From assembly GCA_039029315.1 (NCBI GenBank), contig JBCCGK010000062.1:5269-69268 (forward strand): a stretch of DNA of 64,000 nucleotides, read 5' to 3'. Origin of the DNA: JBCCCJ01 sp039029315. Its GTDB lineage: Bacteria; Bacteroidota; Bacteroidia; J057. The notes beneath the pieces were generated by a model. The model had not been told where the DNA came from. It searched no databases and was given only the letters and a program-made list of their open reading frames with translations. Made by a program: the position numbers and the translations under genes. Shown here piece after piece: positions 26,685-35,311 of this stretch. How positions within the stretch are numbered: position 1 is the stretch's first letter; the number at the start of each line of letters is the position of its first letter.

Positions 26685-27644
26685 TCAATAGAATTTGATA
26701 GAAAATAAGTCTTTGATGTAATGGGCACTGCCGTCCCTGGGTATTTCGGTCAGATCGTTCTGTCCAGGCTCTTGAAGAAAAATTCGCAAAAACATCACTT
26801 TGCCAGCCTGATATTCTCTTGGGTAAATGGTTATCTTGTGATAATAGGAGACGATTTCTCCTGTAAATCCTTGCTCCAAAATGGGAGCAATCCTGTCCAA
26901 TGGCAGGCTTGGGGCAAACTCAAAATCATCTATTTCCTCTGACAGACGGACCTTGCTGAATGATATGTCCATGGGAGAGGTCTGATCATCCCCAATGCTC
27001 ACCCATAGATCTACCTGATGAGCGCTTTTGGGAATAAGCAATGCACCATTGCCACCATCTCTCTCCAGAGGATTGCCCCTTCCTTCTACCAAGCCTATCA
27101 CTCCTTGAATAAATGGGGGCAAATTCTCCACCAAAGGAAGATTCCCAAACATGTCCGGAGCACCTGCTTCTATCCAGTTTTTGATATGCTCCAGATGAAT
27201 TTCTTTTTGGGCTTCCCATTCACTATTTGGATCATCCACCAGGGGCATGATCCCGGATTGACCATCGATGTCTACTGTCAATCGATTCCAGAGGACAGAC
27301 TGTTCGACATTTCCTGGCTGGACTCGATAGAGGAAGGATTCTGTTGGATCGTTTTTGATGACAGGCTGATACACAAGCGTATTGTAGGTGCTTTCAATCG
27401 TTCTGAAATCGGGTTCAAAGGTTCCGTCATGGCAACCAGAATTGGCACAGGTTGGAGCAAAAATCTGATTGTGAAGCCCCTCAATGCTATTCGGGTCCAA
27501 GCTTGATGAGATGACATCCACGGTGTCCAGTCCCAGATCTTTGTACTGATCAAAGGGATTGGGAGGCGGAATGGGTTGAATCCGACACGCTCCTAATAGC
27601 AGGGTTCCCAAACTGAACAACAAGCCAAATCTTCTCATCAACAT
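26685..27644 (-). CDS. Lipoprotein with PSCyt1-like cytochrome domain (CX4CH heme motif)
   Basis: About 319 residues from ATG 27644, chosen because a lipoprotein signal (LLFSLGTLLLGAC) then begins at once; an ATG at 27689 would add 15 residues. Residues about 70-185 resemble the planctomycete cytochrome C domain. FAPTCANSGCHDG gives a C-x4-C-H heme site instead of CxxCH. Then come LYRVQPGNVEQSVLW, a MPL methionine as possible axial ligand, and IKNWIEAGAPD. The C-terminal half is a beta-rich domain of unknown type. An electron-carrying or heme-sensing role on the outside of the membrane is an inference. It lies in the operon with the DUF1501-like gene. Confidence 0.8.
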   Translation of the reverse strand: MLMRRFGLLFSLGTLLLGACRIQPIPPPNPFDQYKDLGLDTVDVISSSLDPNSIEGLHNQIFAPTCANSGCHDGTFEPDFRTIESTYNTLVYQPVIKNDPTESFLYRVQPGNVEQSVLWNRLTVDIDGQSGIMPLVDDPNSEWEAQKEIHLEHIKNWIEAGAPDMFGNLPLVENLPPFIQGVIGLVEGRGNPLERDGGNGALLIPKSAHQVDLWVSIGDDQTSPMDISFSKVRLSEEIDDFEFAPSLPLDRIAPILEQGFTGEIVSYYHKITIYPREYQAGKVMFLRIFLQEPGQNDLTEIPRDGSAHYIKDLFSIKFY

Positions 27645-27762
27645 ATTTCGATTAAATAGTCTTAGTCTGTGCCAATAGGTATTTAGCAACTGTTAGAACT
27701 CTTTCGCACAAGGCCTTTTCTTACCATCAAGCATGCGCCTCATCCATCGTTTATATCCGGCA

Positions 27763-29100
27763 TTAAATTCTATCAAATAATGAACGCGCTCCTTCATACA
27801 AATACCCTTGATTGATCACTTCATCCTTCACACCCAAAATATCTGCAACAGTTGGGACAATGTCAGCTGTCATGCCTACCGGGACTCCTTCCTGTCCAAT
27901 GGCGAGGCCTTGCGGAACCCCCGGTCCGGCCATCATGCCAAACACGCGAAGAGAGTTCAGATCAGAATGATCATAACTGAACCAATCATTTTCGTCTTTG
28001 ATTGGATTGGCATGAAGATTCCTCCCACATTCCGGGACAACAATCAGAATGGTGTTGTCGGACATTTCAGGGATTTGTGTTTGGATGTAGTTCCACAAGA
28101 ATCCTACGGCATGATCTGCCCGGTGAAGATTCCGCAAATAATCAGTAAAGCTTCCATGACAGACATCTACCTCCTCCAGGTCAACAACTGTCAGGGTGGG
28201 TTTGAACTGCTGCAATACTTCGCAGGCATATCCAATGGTTTTCAGATCTCCATTGTCGCGAACAAGCGGTTGGATCACCTGTCGTTGTTCTGTTTTGACA
28301 AATAGATTTTCGATAAACTGGCTGATCTCATACCGTTCTTCCTCTGTATTATTGATCCCAGTAATCACGTCTGCATTTCTCCCAAAACTACTATCCAAAA
28401 AGACTTTCATTTCTTCCATCGGAGAAAGTTCATACTCCGGATGGTAGGATTTTGCCCGCGAAAGATGTCGAAATCCTTTTTCCCCAAACGTTAATAATGG
28501 TGCCAGGAAATTTGCTCCATATGCCTGACCATAGAATTCGTTCTGACTATAACTCAGCAAAGGGATCGAATTGCCAATCCCAGATCCTACAAACCATGCC
28601 TTCGAAGCAGGAACCCCGACATGACGTCTGATGTACTCAAAGACAGTCGGAAAAATCGGCTGTTGTTTGAGACCTTGGGTAGCCGAAATATTGCCCTGCA
28701 CACAGAGGTTCAATCCGTTGTAATGGATCACTTCTGATGTTCTCATCTCCCGAAACAATGTCCCCTGCAATTGAAGAGGCGTTGTCAGAATCTGGGGAAT
28801 GGGATCTTTGCCTGGTCGGTCCGAATCTGTTCCGTAGACTACCTTGTCATTGGGCGTAGCGCCTGCCAGCAAATTGTACATGATGTTTCCTTCTATGCTT
28901 TCATTCTGGCTATCCGCCAGATATCGCTGGAGAACTGATTCCTGTTGTCGAACCCCTCCAGCAAACAGAACCACTACAACATGATCGGCCATTCGATCTG
29001 TGGTCTGTGCAAACATCCTCCCAGATGGCAAGATGTAGGGAAATCCAATTGTTCCGGCTGTAGCAAGACTGACATTGCGCAAAAATTCTCTCCTTTTCAT
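27763..29100 (-). CDS. Tat-exported DUF1501-like protein (alkaline phosphatase superfamily)
   Basis: A 445-residue protein with a twin-arginine signal, MKRREFLRNVSLATAGTIGF, and a following hydrophobic core. HVVVVLFAGGVRQQES matches the start of the DUF1501/sulfatase-like fold. VDVCHGSFTDYLRNLHRADH, NTILIVVPECGRN and the DHSD-to-MMAGPGV region match the C-terminal metal-site part of DUF1501 proteins. These are folded before export and are thought to be metal-dependent hydrolases; their substrate is not known. In Planctomycetes DUF1501 genes pair with PSCyt1-DUF1549-DUF1553 genes. Here the neighbours are a PSCyt1-like lipoprotein and two DUF1549/1553-like lipoproteins. Confidence 0.82.
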   Translation of the reverse strand: MKRREFLRNVSLATAGTIGFPYILPSGRMFAQTTDRMADHVVVVLFAGGVRQQESVLQRYLADSQNESIEGNIMYNLLAGATPNDKVVYGTDSDRPGKDPIPQILTTPLQLQGTLFREMRTSEVIHYNGLNLCVQGNISATQGLKQQPIFPTVFEYIRRHVGVPASKAWFVGSGIGNSIPLLSYSQNEFYGQAYGANFLAPLLTFGEKGFRHLSRAKSYHPEYELSPMEEMKVFLDSSFGRNADVITGINNTEEERYEISQFIENLFVKTEQRQVIQPLVRDNGDLKTIGYACEVLQQFKPTLTVVDLEEVDVCHGSFTDYLRNLHRADHAVGFLWNYIQTQIPEMSDNTILIVVPECGRNLHANPIKDENDWFSYDHSDLNSLRVFGMMAGPGVPQGLAIGQEGVPVGMTADIVPTVADILGVKDEVINQGYLYEGARSLFDRI

Positions 29101-29111
29101 GTTGTGACTGT

Positions 29112-29606
29112 TCAGTAATATCTGTATTCGTCTGACATGGCAAAAGCCGTAAATACCAATTCCGGGGTGATTCCAGGCTGCCGTTGAATCAAGTTTCGAA
29201 AGTATGCCAGTTCAGCCTCTGTAGGCTCCCGAATCAAAAATCGGCGGAAGGTATCCTTGATAAACTTGTCTATGTCTGTGCGCATATCTTCCTTCGTGGG
29301 CAAAATGATGGCTGGATGATTCATAAAGTTACTGACGATCATTTGTTTGCCCAGTTCTTTGTCCCCAATAGAGGTCATACAATCCCTCAACTCTACCAGT
29401 TCATCCGCAGACAAGGCTTTCTGGAAAAGATTTGCGTGAAGGATAGAAATGTACTGCTCCAGGGTTTTTTCCTGGTTTTTGTTGATCTCAGAAGCCGATA
29501 CATCTGCCTGATTAAGTTGATAGACAAAATCTACTTCCCTCTCTTGACACGAGACCAGACAAGCACCCAAACACAACAAGAATATATAGAGGTAGAAGTA
29601 GTTCAT
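29112..29606 (-). CDS. Small lipoprotein with DUF1549/DUF1553-like helical motif
   Basis: A 164-residue lipoprotein: the signal ends LGACLVSC, then Gln. The mature part is helical. Near the C-terminus RRFLIREPTEAELAYFRNLI matches the 'LxREPTxxEL' motif that recurs in DUF1549 and DUF1553 proteins and also occurs in the next protein upstream. Its ATG overlaps the stop of that upstream gene by one base (TAATG), showing translational coupling. The Tat-exported DUF1501-like gene follows 11 bp later. Function is unknown. Confidence 0.78.
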   Translation of the reverse strand: MNYFYLYIFLLCLGACLVSCQEREVDFVYQLNQADVSASEINKNQEKTLEQYISILHANLFQKALSADELVELRDCMTSIGDKELGKQMIVSNFMNHPAIILPTKEDMRTDIDKFIKDTFRRFLIREPTEAELAYFRNLIQRQPGITPELVFTAFAMSDEYRYY

Positions 29607-30532
29607 TATTCAAAGTTTGCATATTCATTTGTGACCATCAGCTCTCTCATGATTTTCTGAAAATCCCGATCTTCATAAAACCGATTGAGTTTCTCACTCA
29701 CCTCCTCAGATGAAGGCTCTCGCGCCAATAATGACCGATACCCTTTTCGAATCCATTGTTCGTGAAATTCTCGTGAGTCAGTCAAGACCTTGATCAGTTC
29801 TTCCTTATTTTCACACGCAACACCAAACACAATTCCTGGTTGATTAAATTCGACGATAGGAAAAATTTGATAAAACTCTTCGTTTGTCGGGGATCGAAAA
29901 AACAAATCCTGAAAAACCGCATTGACAAAATTGTACGACCCCTGATTGATCTTGTCATATTCTTCATTATAGACCATCCTTCGATAGGCTTCTCCAATTT
30001 CGATCCTCCGTTCGAACAGATCTTCCCTTGTTTCCAGGACAGCAGATAATTTGAGAATCTCGCGCTGGGCAAATGCTTGTCCACTTACATCAGCCCGAAT
30101 AGAATCTTCAAATATCTTTTCCTCCAACTGCCATATATCAAACCTGATCAAATCATCAGAGACACCATCCAACAATTGGATCTTTGTCTGGTCATATATC
30201 CGCTGGATGAATGCCCAACGATATGAGCTATCCCCAGCAACAAATTGTTCATTGGTTTGGATATCTAACAGGATAGAATCTCTGACTGCTTCTACCAAAT
30301 GGTAGCGCCTGAATTCCTCAATCACTCGCTCCATCTCCTCCTCAAACGCTTCTCGTCCCAAGAGGTCTATATAAATCCTGTTCACATAATTTTCCACCAA
30401 TAAATCCGGCACTCCTGTAAATGGAGGTGGAATATTATCCGGGATCACGACAGCAGCTGGCCCCAACCGGCACGCTTGAAACTGAAGTATTGCCAGAAAT
30501 AAAAATAATATGTTTGTGTATTTTCTTTCCAT
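29606..30532 (-). CDS. Lipoprotein with DUF1549-like repeats
   Basis: About 308 residues from ATG 30532, which gives a direct lipoprotein signal (ILFLFLAILQFQAC); an ATG at 30556 would add 8 residues. Three similar helical motifs are visible: VNRIYIDLLGREAFEEEME near residue 50, VFQDLFFRSPTNEEF near 210, and YRSLLAREPSSEEVSEKLN near 265. The first matches the opening of DUF1549 (RRxYLDLxGRxPTxEE). The others match the DUF1553 version. It is the first gene of the operon and is divergent from tdk. It probably forms a scaffold with the coupled small lipoprotein (inference). Confidence 0.8.
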   Translation of the reverse strand: MERKYTNILFLFLAILQFQACRLGPAAVVIPDNIPPPFTGVPDLLVENYVNRIYIDLLGREAFEEEMERVIEEFRRYHLVEAVRDSILLDIQTNEQFVAGDSSYRWAFIQRIYDQTKIQLLDGVSDDLIRFDIWQLEEKIFEDSIRADVSGQAFAQREILKLSAVLETREDLFERRIEIGEAYRRMVYNEEYDKINQGSYNFVNAVFQDLFFRSPTNEEFYQIFPIVEFNQPGIVFGVACENKEELIKVLTDSREFHEQWIRKGYRSLLAREPSSEEVSEKLNRFYEDRDFQKIMRELMVTNEYANFE

Positions 30533-30624
30533 ATCAATATTCACAATATTAAACAATTGATTTCAATTCGTCAGATCGTTTTTTTCGAATACATTACAAT
30601 CCGTACATTTGAAAAAAAAATTGA

Positions 30625-31194
30625 ATGTTTATTGAAGTTAATTCCGCGAATCAAAAGACTGGTTGGGTAGAAGTGATATGCGGCAGCATGTTCTCAGGAA
30701 AAACTGAAGAACTCATCCGCAGAGTGAGAAGGGCGCAGATTGCAAATCAATCAATTCAGATATTCAAGCCGAAACTGGATATCCGATATAGTGAATCTAA
30801 CATTGTCTCTCATGACAAGAATTCGCTGATTTCCAAGCCAATTGCCCATTCACAAGAAGTTCTCCAACATATAGAAGGGGTAGAAGTCGTAGGGGTAGAT
30901 GAAGCTCAGTTTTTTGATGAAGGAATTGTTCCAGTCATTCGGACAATGGCCAATATGGGCATCCGGGTTGTGGTAGCAGGCCTGGATATGGATTTTCGTG
31001 GAGATCCGTTTGGACCTATGCCTGCCTTGTTAGCGATGGCAGAATTCGTGACCAAAGTCCATGCCATCTGTCAGGTATGTGGAAGTCTTGCCAATTATTC
31101 CTTTCGACTAACTGGAGACGATGCCACAGTAGTTCTGGGAGAAAAAGATGCCTATGAGCCACGTTGCAGGAAGTGTTTCTTTCATGGAACCTGA
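30625..31194 (+). CDS. tdk: Thymidine kinase (type II)
   Basis: Phosphorylates thymidine for salvage into dTTP. Walker A GSMFSGKTEE is at residues 20-29, followed by VVGVDEAQFFD, VAGLDMDFRGDPFGPM and the lasso-loop region. Four cysteines in ICQVCGS and RCRKC bind structural zinc, the hallmark of type II enzymes. The length of 189 residues is normal. A TACATTTG box at 30604-30611 may be its -7 element. The 3' end overlaps the convergent HD gene by 13 bp. Confidence 0.95.
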   Translation: MFIEVNSANQKTGWVEVICGSMFSGKTEELIRRVRRAQIANQSIQIFKPKLDIRYSESNIVSHDKNSLISKPIAHSQEVLQHIEGVEVVGVDEAQFFDEGIVPVIRTMANMGIRVVVAGLDMDFRGDPFGPMPALLAMAEFVTKVHAICQVCGSLANYSFRLTGDDATVVLGEKDAYEPRCRKCFFHGT

Positions 31195-31829
31195 GTGGCT
31201 AGTCGAGTCAGTTCATTGGATATATTTTGTCTAGCAATAAGCTCGAATCTCTGCCGAAATGCTGGCGTAAAAAATAGAAATGGTCGTTGAAGGAAGCGAT
31301 CTAACACCTGTATCCTTCCTGCTGTATATACTGCTTCAGGAAGCTGATAATATTCTTCCCGAATCTGTCTGGCATAGGTAACATAAGCATCAGGCTCAGA
31401 TCCCAAAATTGAGAGATCCATATCAAGAAATAGTCGATTGTCCAGCAGATCGGTTCCCGGCATATGCTTCGCTGTATCTTCGATGAGGAGTTTGACACGC
31501 TGGACAAGGGCCTGATCCACTTGCCAGGACAAAAGGATTTGTTCGGCTCGCCTCGCACTTTGTTCTTCGTTGTCAGGTCGGAGCGGTTCATAGATCAAAT
31601 CGTGAAACCAGATGGCAAGGGCGACGCCTATCGGCTCGTCCATTAGATCCTCATGTTCCCCCCATTGCTTCAACAAATGGCGAAGATGAAGCAGATTGTG
31701 ATACTGTCTGTGGGATTCCTGATATCTCATGAGCAATTCCTTCCATATAGGTTCTGATCGCTCAGAAGGAATATTCAATGTCTTTAGCAGAGAATCCCAG
31801 GATTGTTGTAACCAATTAACTGTTTCCAT
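31182..31829 (-). CDS. HD-domain metal-dependent phosphohydrolase (COG4339-like)
   Basis: A 215-residue protein from ATG 31829, chosen because conserved sequence begins at WLQQSWDSLL. The metal-binding residues of the HD fold are seen in order: His in YHNLLHLRHL, His-Asp in AIWFHDLIYEP, and Asp in FLDMDLSILG. This matches the predicted HD-superfamily hydrolase group COG4339, which has no defined substrate. It is divergent from the acyltransferase gene (47 bp between starts) and overlaps the 3' end of tdk by 13 bp. Confidence 0.85.
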   Translation of the reverse strand: METVNWLQQSWDSLLKTLNIPSERSEPIWKELLMRYQESHRQYHNLLHLRHLLKQWGEHEDLMDEPIGVALAIWFHDLIYEPLRPDNEEQSARRAEQILLSWQVDQALVQRVKLLIEDTAKHMPGTDLLDNRLFLDMDLSILGSEPDAYVTYARQIREEYYQLPEAVYTAGRIQVLDRFLQRPFLFFTPAFRQRFELIARQNISNELTRLATQVP

Positions 31830-31876
31830 TTGACAAATTGTTTCCGTTATTCCAATCATTTCGCCATTTTGCACCT

Positions 31877-33586
31877 ATGGAATCCGTCCAACATTACATA
31901 AAAGAAGGAACTCTTTACAAACCAGTCATTCCCAACATCCACCAGTGGCCCATCGCGAAGATATTCAAAAAAAAGGGAGCTTTTGTAGATTCAGTGGTAG
32001 AAGAAACCCTCCATCGATTGCAAGCCCTGGGAGAGCGAGAATCTATCTCTACAGATGAATTGATTGCGCGGACCATGTATTTGGAACGGATACGAATGAT
32101 TGAAGATCCCTGGAAGGTTGATCCCAAAGATGAGCCAAAATTCTGGAGTGAAATCAAGAAAGGCCTTGTTCGGAATGAGCAATTTGAGAACAGTCCGGAT
32201 GCCCATTCCGCAAGAAATCTTGCAATGATGGAGCAGATTGTCTCCCGCTATGCCAATGAGATCACCAGTGTGTTTCGGCCGGGGAGCTATCACTTTGCCA
32301 AACGATTTCTTCCATTCTTCTTCTCGACTCTCCTCAATGCTTCTGCAGGCAAGACATTCAAGTCCTTGATTTATCATAGCGTACAATTGCAAGAGAGGGT
32401 TCATCTAATTGGAGAGACAGAGGCCATGCGGAATCTGGCAACCAAAGGAACCATCGTCCTGGTCCCCACTCATATCAGCAATATGGATTCGATTCTGATT
32501 GGTTGGGGGTTACATGCGCTAGGCTTACCAGCATTTATTTATGGTGCGGGCTTGAACTTGTACAACAGCAAAGCACTCGCTTACTTCATGAAGAGATTGG
32601 GCGCCTATAAGGTGGACAGAAGAAAGAAGAATCCCATTTATCGCGAAACCCTCAACGCTTACTCTACCATGGCCATTCTGGAAGGAGCACATAGTTTGTT
32701 TTTTCCCGGAGGAACCAGGAATAGGCCAGGTGAAATAGAAAAAAAACTCAAGCTCGGCTTACTGGCTACGGCAGTAGAAGCCCAGCGTCGTAATTACCTT
32801 CTTGGTCCCAGAACTGGTTCTGGCAAGATCTTCATTGTCCCGATGGTAATGAGTTATCATTTTGTCCTGGAAGCAGCCAGTCTTATCAAGCAACATCTTC
32901 GTAGAACCGGACAAGAACAGTACTATATCATGGATGATGAGTTTGCCAGCTACCGCAAATTCCTCAAATTTGTTTGGGCCACTTTCCGTACAAGTTCTGA
33001 TATTGCTCTGGCATTTGGAAAGCCCATGGACATCTTTGGCAATCTGGTCGATGAGAACGGTGACAGCTTCGATTCACATGGACGAAAAATCGACGGCAAG
33101 GCATATTTCATGAGCAAGGGAGAAGTCACACAGGACCTTCAAAGGGATGCAGAATATACCCGGATGCTGGGTGAAAAAATCGTGGAGCGCTACCACATAG
33201 AAAATCGCGTATTCTCCAGCCATATCGTCGCCTTTGTTGCCTTCCAGATGATTCGGAAGCGGGCAGCAGAACTGGATTTATATGGCATTCTGAGACTTCC
33301 AGAGGAAGAAAGAGTGCTGGATCTCACGACTTATAGACAGACGGTAGAGCGCGTACTGGTGCGGCTCAGGCAGATGGCAGACAATGGCAAAGTGCATCTG
33401 GCCGACCATTTGGTGAATGACACGATGACCATCATTGAGCATGGTGTCAAAAATTTAGGGATTTATCACGCCAAGCGTCCCCTGAGTTTTCAGGATGAAC
33501 GCAGTCTCATCTCTGACAATCTCAATTTGTTGTACTATTATCACAATCGACTTGTAGGCTATGAGCTCGAACACATCATCTCCTGA
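31877..33586 (+). CDS. Glycerol-phosphate acyltransferase (PlsB-like)
   Basis: About 569 residues. The central domain has the acyltransferase HX4D motif (THISNMDS, His199 and Asp204) and the substrate-binding block FFPGGTRNRPGEIEKKLKLG, as in glycerol-3-phosphate and lysophosphatidate acyltransferases. Long extensions on both sides (about 170 residues before, 250 after) resemble PlsB rather than short PlsC proteins. It probably adds the first acyl chain to glycerol 3-phosphate at the inner membrane. The overlapping downstream gene makes that substrate (gpsA), which supports this role. ATG 31877 is preferred to an upstream frame start at 31838. Confidence 0.85.
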   Translation: MESVQHYIKEGTLYKPVIPNIHQWPIAKIFKKKGAFVDSVVEETLHRLQALGERESISTDELIARTMYLERIRMIEDPWKVDPKDEPKFWSEIKKGLVRNEQFENSPDAHSARNLAMMEQIVSRYANEITSVFRPGSYHFAKRFLPFFFSTLLNASAGKTFKSLIYHSVQLQERVHLIGETEAMRNLATKGTIVLVPTHISNMDSILIGWGLHALGLPAFIYGAGLNLYNSKALAYFMKRLGAYKVDRRKKNPIYRETLNAYSTMAILEGAHSLFFPGGTRNRPGEIEKKLKLGLLATAVEAQRRNYLLGPRTGSGKIFIVPMVMSYHFVLEAASLIKQHLRRTGQEQYYIMDDEFASYRKFLKFVWATFRTSSDIALAFGKPMDIFGNLVDENGDSFDSHGRKIDGKAYFMSKGEVTQDLQRDAEYTRMLGEKIVERYHIENRVFSSHIVAFVAFQMIRKRAAELDLYGILRLPEEERVLDLTTYRQTVERVLVRLRQMADNGKVHLADHLVNDTMTIIEHGVKNLGIYHAKRPLSFQDERSLISDNLNLLYYYHNRLVGYELEHIIS

Positions 33587-34616
33587 GACTGTAGGCGTGA
33601 TAGGAGCCGGTAGTTTTGGGTCGGCCCTCGCCAATCTCCTCGCGGAGAATCAACAGGTTTTATTATATGCCAGAAGACCTGCCGTCGCTAAGGCTCTGCA
33701 ACACAATCGCTCATACAAGGGAAGAAATATTGCAGATCCAGTCAGGCTGACCAATGATCTCCAGGAACTGGCCAAAGAATGCGAACTGATTTTTCCAATT
33801 GTTCCATCGGAAAATTTTCGAGGGATGATTCGATCATTGGCTCCCTATCTCAATCCTTCGCACAAACTCATCCACGGAACCAAAGGCTTCGACATCCAAT
33901 TGCCTGAAGGAGAGAGTTTGGACTCATTTGATGGATTGAACCGGGATCATGTCAAGACCATGAGCGAAGTGATCAGGGAAGAAACTGTCGTTCTGAGGGT
34001 AGGCTGTGTTGCAGGTCCAAACCTCGCCGGTGAGATTGCCGACGGGCAACCTGCCGCTACTGTGGTTGGCAGCCGATTCGATGAAGTCATCCGTTCAGGT
34101 CAACTCGCGCTCCGCAGCAGTCGATTCAGGGTTCATGGCAATCATGAACTTCTGGGAATCGAACTAGCCGGGGTGCTGAAAAACATCATGGCCGTCGCCG
34201 CAGGGGTTCTTGCAGGCATGGAGCTCGGAGATAATACCAGAGCCATGCTTATCACAAGGGGTCTTGCAGAGATGGTCTATATCGGCAAAGGGCTTGGCGC
34301 CAATGTGAAACCCTTTCTTGGATTGGCGGGCATCGGGGATCTGGTTGCGACCTGCTCTAGTCCCCACTCCAGAAACTTCAATCTGGGCTACAGGCTTGGC
34401 AAGGGAGAATCCCTGACTCAAATCAGAGAAACAATGGAGGAGACGGCAGAAGGTGTCAAAACGATCCAAATTGTCAGAGCATTGAGTTCTCGCCTCAAAA
34501 TCTCTGCCCCCATCAGTCTCGCTCTCCATCGAATTCTTTTTGAGGGGATGGAGATCGAAAAAGGTATGCGCTTGTTAATGGAATTTCCTTTCAGGGAAGA
34601 TGTAGAGTTCATCTAA
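33561..34616 (+). CDS. gpsA: Glycerol-3-phosphate dehydrogenase [NAD(P)+]
   Basis: Reduces dihydroxyacetone phosphate to sn-glycerol 3-phosphate for phospholipids. The nucleotide-binding GVIGAGSFGSALA is at residues 12-24. The catalytic-domain blocks are LAGVLKNIMAVAAG, DNTRAMLITRGLAEM and GLAGIGDLVATCSSPHSRN. The length of 351 is slightly above normal owing to a short insertion around residues 110-130. It begins 26 bp inside the acyltransferase gene, a strong sign of coupled expression of two consecutive steps in one pathway. Confidence 0.95.
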   Translation: MSSNTSSPETVGVIGAGSFGSALANLLAENQQVLLYARRPAVAKALQHNRSYKGRNIADPVRLTNDLQELAKECELIFPIVPSENFRGMIRSLAPYLNPSHKLIHGTKGFDIQLPEGESLDSFDGLNRDHVKTMSEVIREETVVLRVGCVAGPNLAGEIADGQPAATVVGSRFDEVIRSGQLALRSSRFRVHGNHELLGIELAGVLKNIMAVAAGVLAGMELGDNTRAMLITRGLAEMVYIGKGLGANVKPFLGLAGIGDLVATCSSPHSRNFNLGYRLGKGESLTQIRETMEETAEGVKTIQIVRALSSRLKISAPISLALHRILFEGMEIEKGMRLLMEFPFREDVEFI

Positions 34617-34748
34617 AGGTAGAGGATCGAATCTAAGGCGGCCGCGCTACCCATCTTAGAAGCGCGCGAAGAGGCAAAGCAAGGGGTGACATGGTGACAT
34701 CTTCCTATGCTTTGCGACTTCACGTATATCCATGTCCTTCTATCTCCG

Positions 34749-35300
34749 CTATATTTCTTTCGAGAACAATACCGGATCAGCGACTCCTAATGCGTCCCCA
34801 ACTCGACCAATCATCAAAAAAGTCGTAATGACGGCATTGATTTCGATCAATTGTCCTTCATCAAAATGGACACGTAAACGATCCCAAATATCCTGACTGA
34901 CAGCATTGGCATCTTTGGCAATTTGGTCTACCAATTCGAACACCAATCGCTCTTTCTCTTCATAATGTGGACTTGCTTTCCAAAGAGATCCCGCCAGGTC
35001 TCCGAGTTTGTCATCAGAGACCCCAAGACTGACAGCTAGCTTCTCATGAGCACCATAGCTATAATAGCTTTTCATGGCTCGAAGGGTTTTGAGAATTATG
35101 AGTTCTTTCAACACCCATTCTACTTTGCCATCCCCCAATGATTCCATCATAAAACGGGTAATGGTGGTACACATGGCTTGATTGGAGGCCAGGGCTTTGA
35201 CCAGATTGGGAACATGGCCAAAGAAGGCTTTCGCATCCGTGAAAACTTCAGCAACTGCACTGTCTTTTTTGGGACTTTGAATAGAGGTTACAATTGGCAT
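34749..35300 (-). CDS. Carboxymuconolactone decarboxylase/AhpD-like protein lacking the CxxC site
   Basis: A 183-residue all-helical protein of the CMD/AhpD family (LKELIILKTLRAMKSYYSYG, then AHEKLAVSLGVS). In AhpD-like members this helix carries CxxC plus His. Here both cysteines are replaced by tyrosines (YYSYGAH), while the His remains. It therefore cannot do thiol peroxidase chemistry in the usual way and may be catalytically changed or purely structural. Its partner gene 11 bp upstream keeps CLYC, so the two may form a mixed oligomer (inference). Confidence 0.85.
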   Translation of the reverse strand: MPIVTSIQSPKKDSAVAEVFTDAKAFFGHVPNLVKALASNQAMCTTITRFMMESLGDGKVEWVLKELIILKTLRAMKSYYSYGAHEKLAVSLGVSDDKLGDLAGSLWKASPHYEEKERLVFELVDQIAKDANAVSQDIWDRLRVHFDEGQLIEINAVITTFLMIGRVGDALGVADPVLFSKEI

Positions 35301-35311
35301 AAGGCAAAGGA

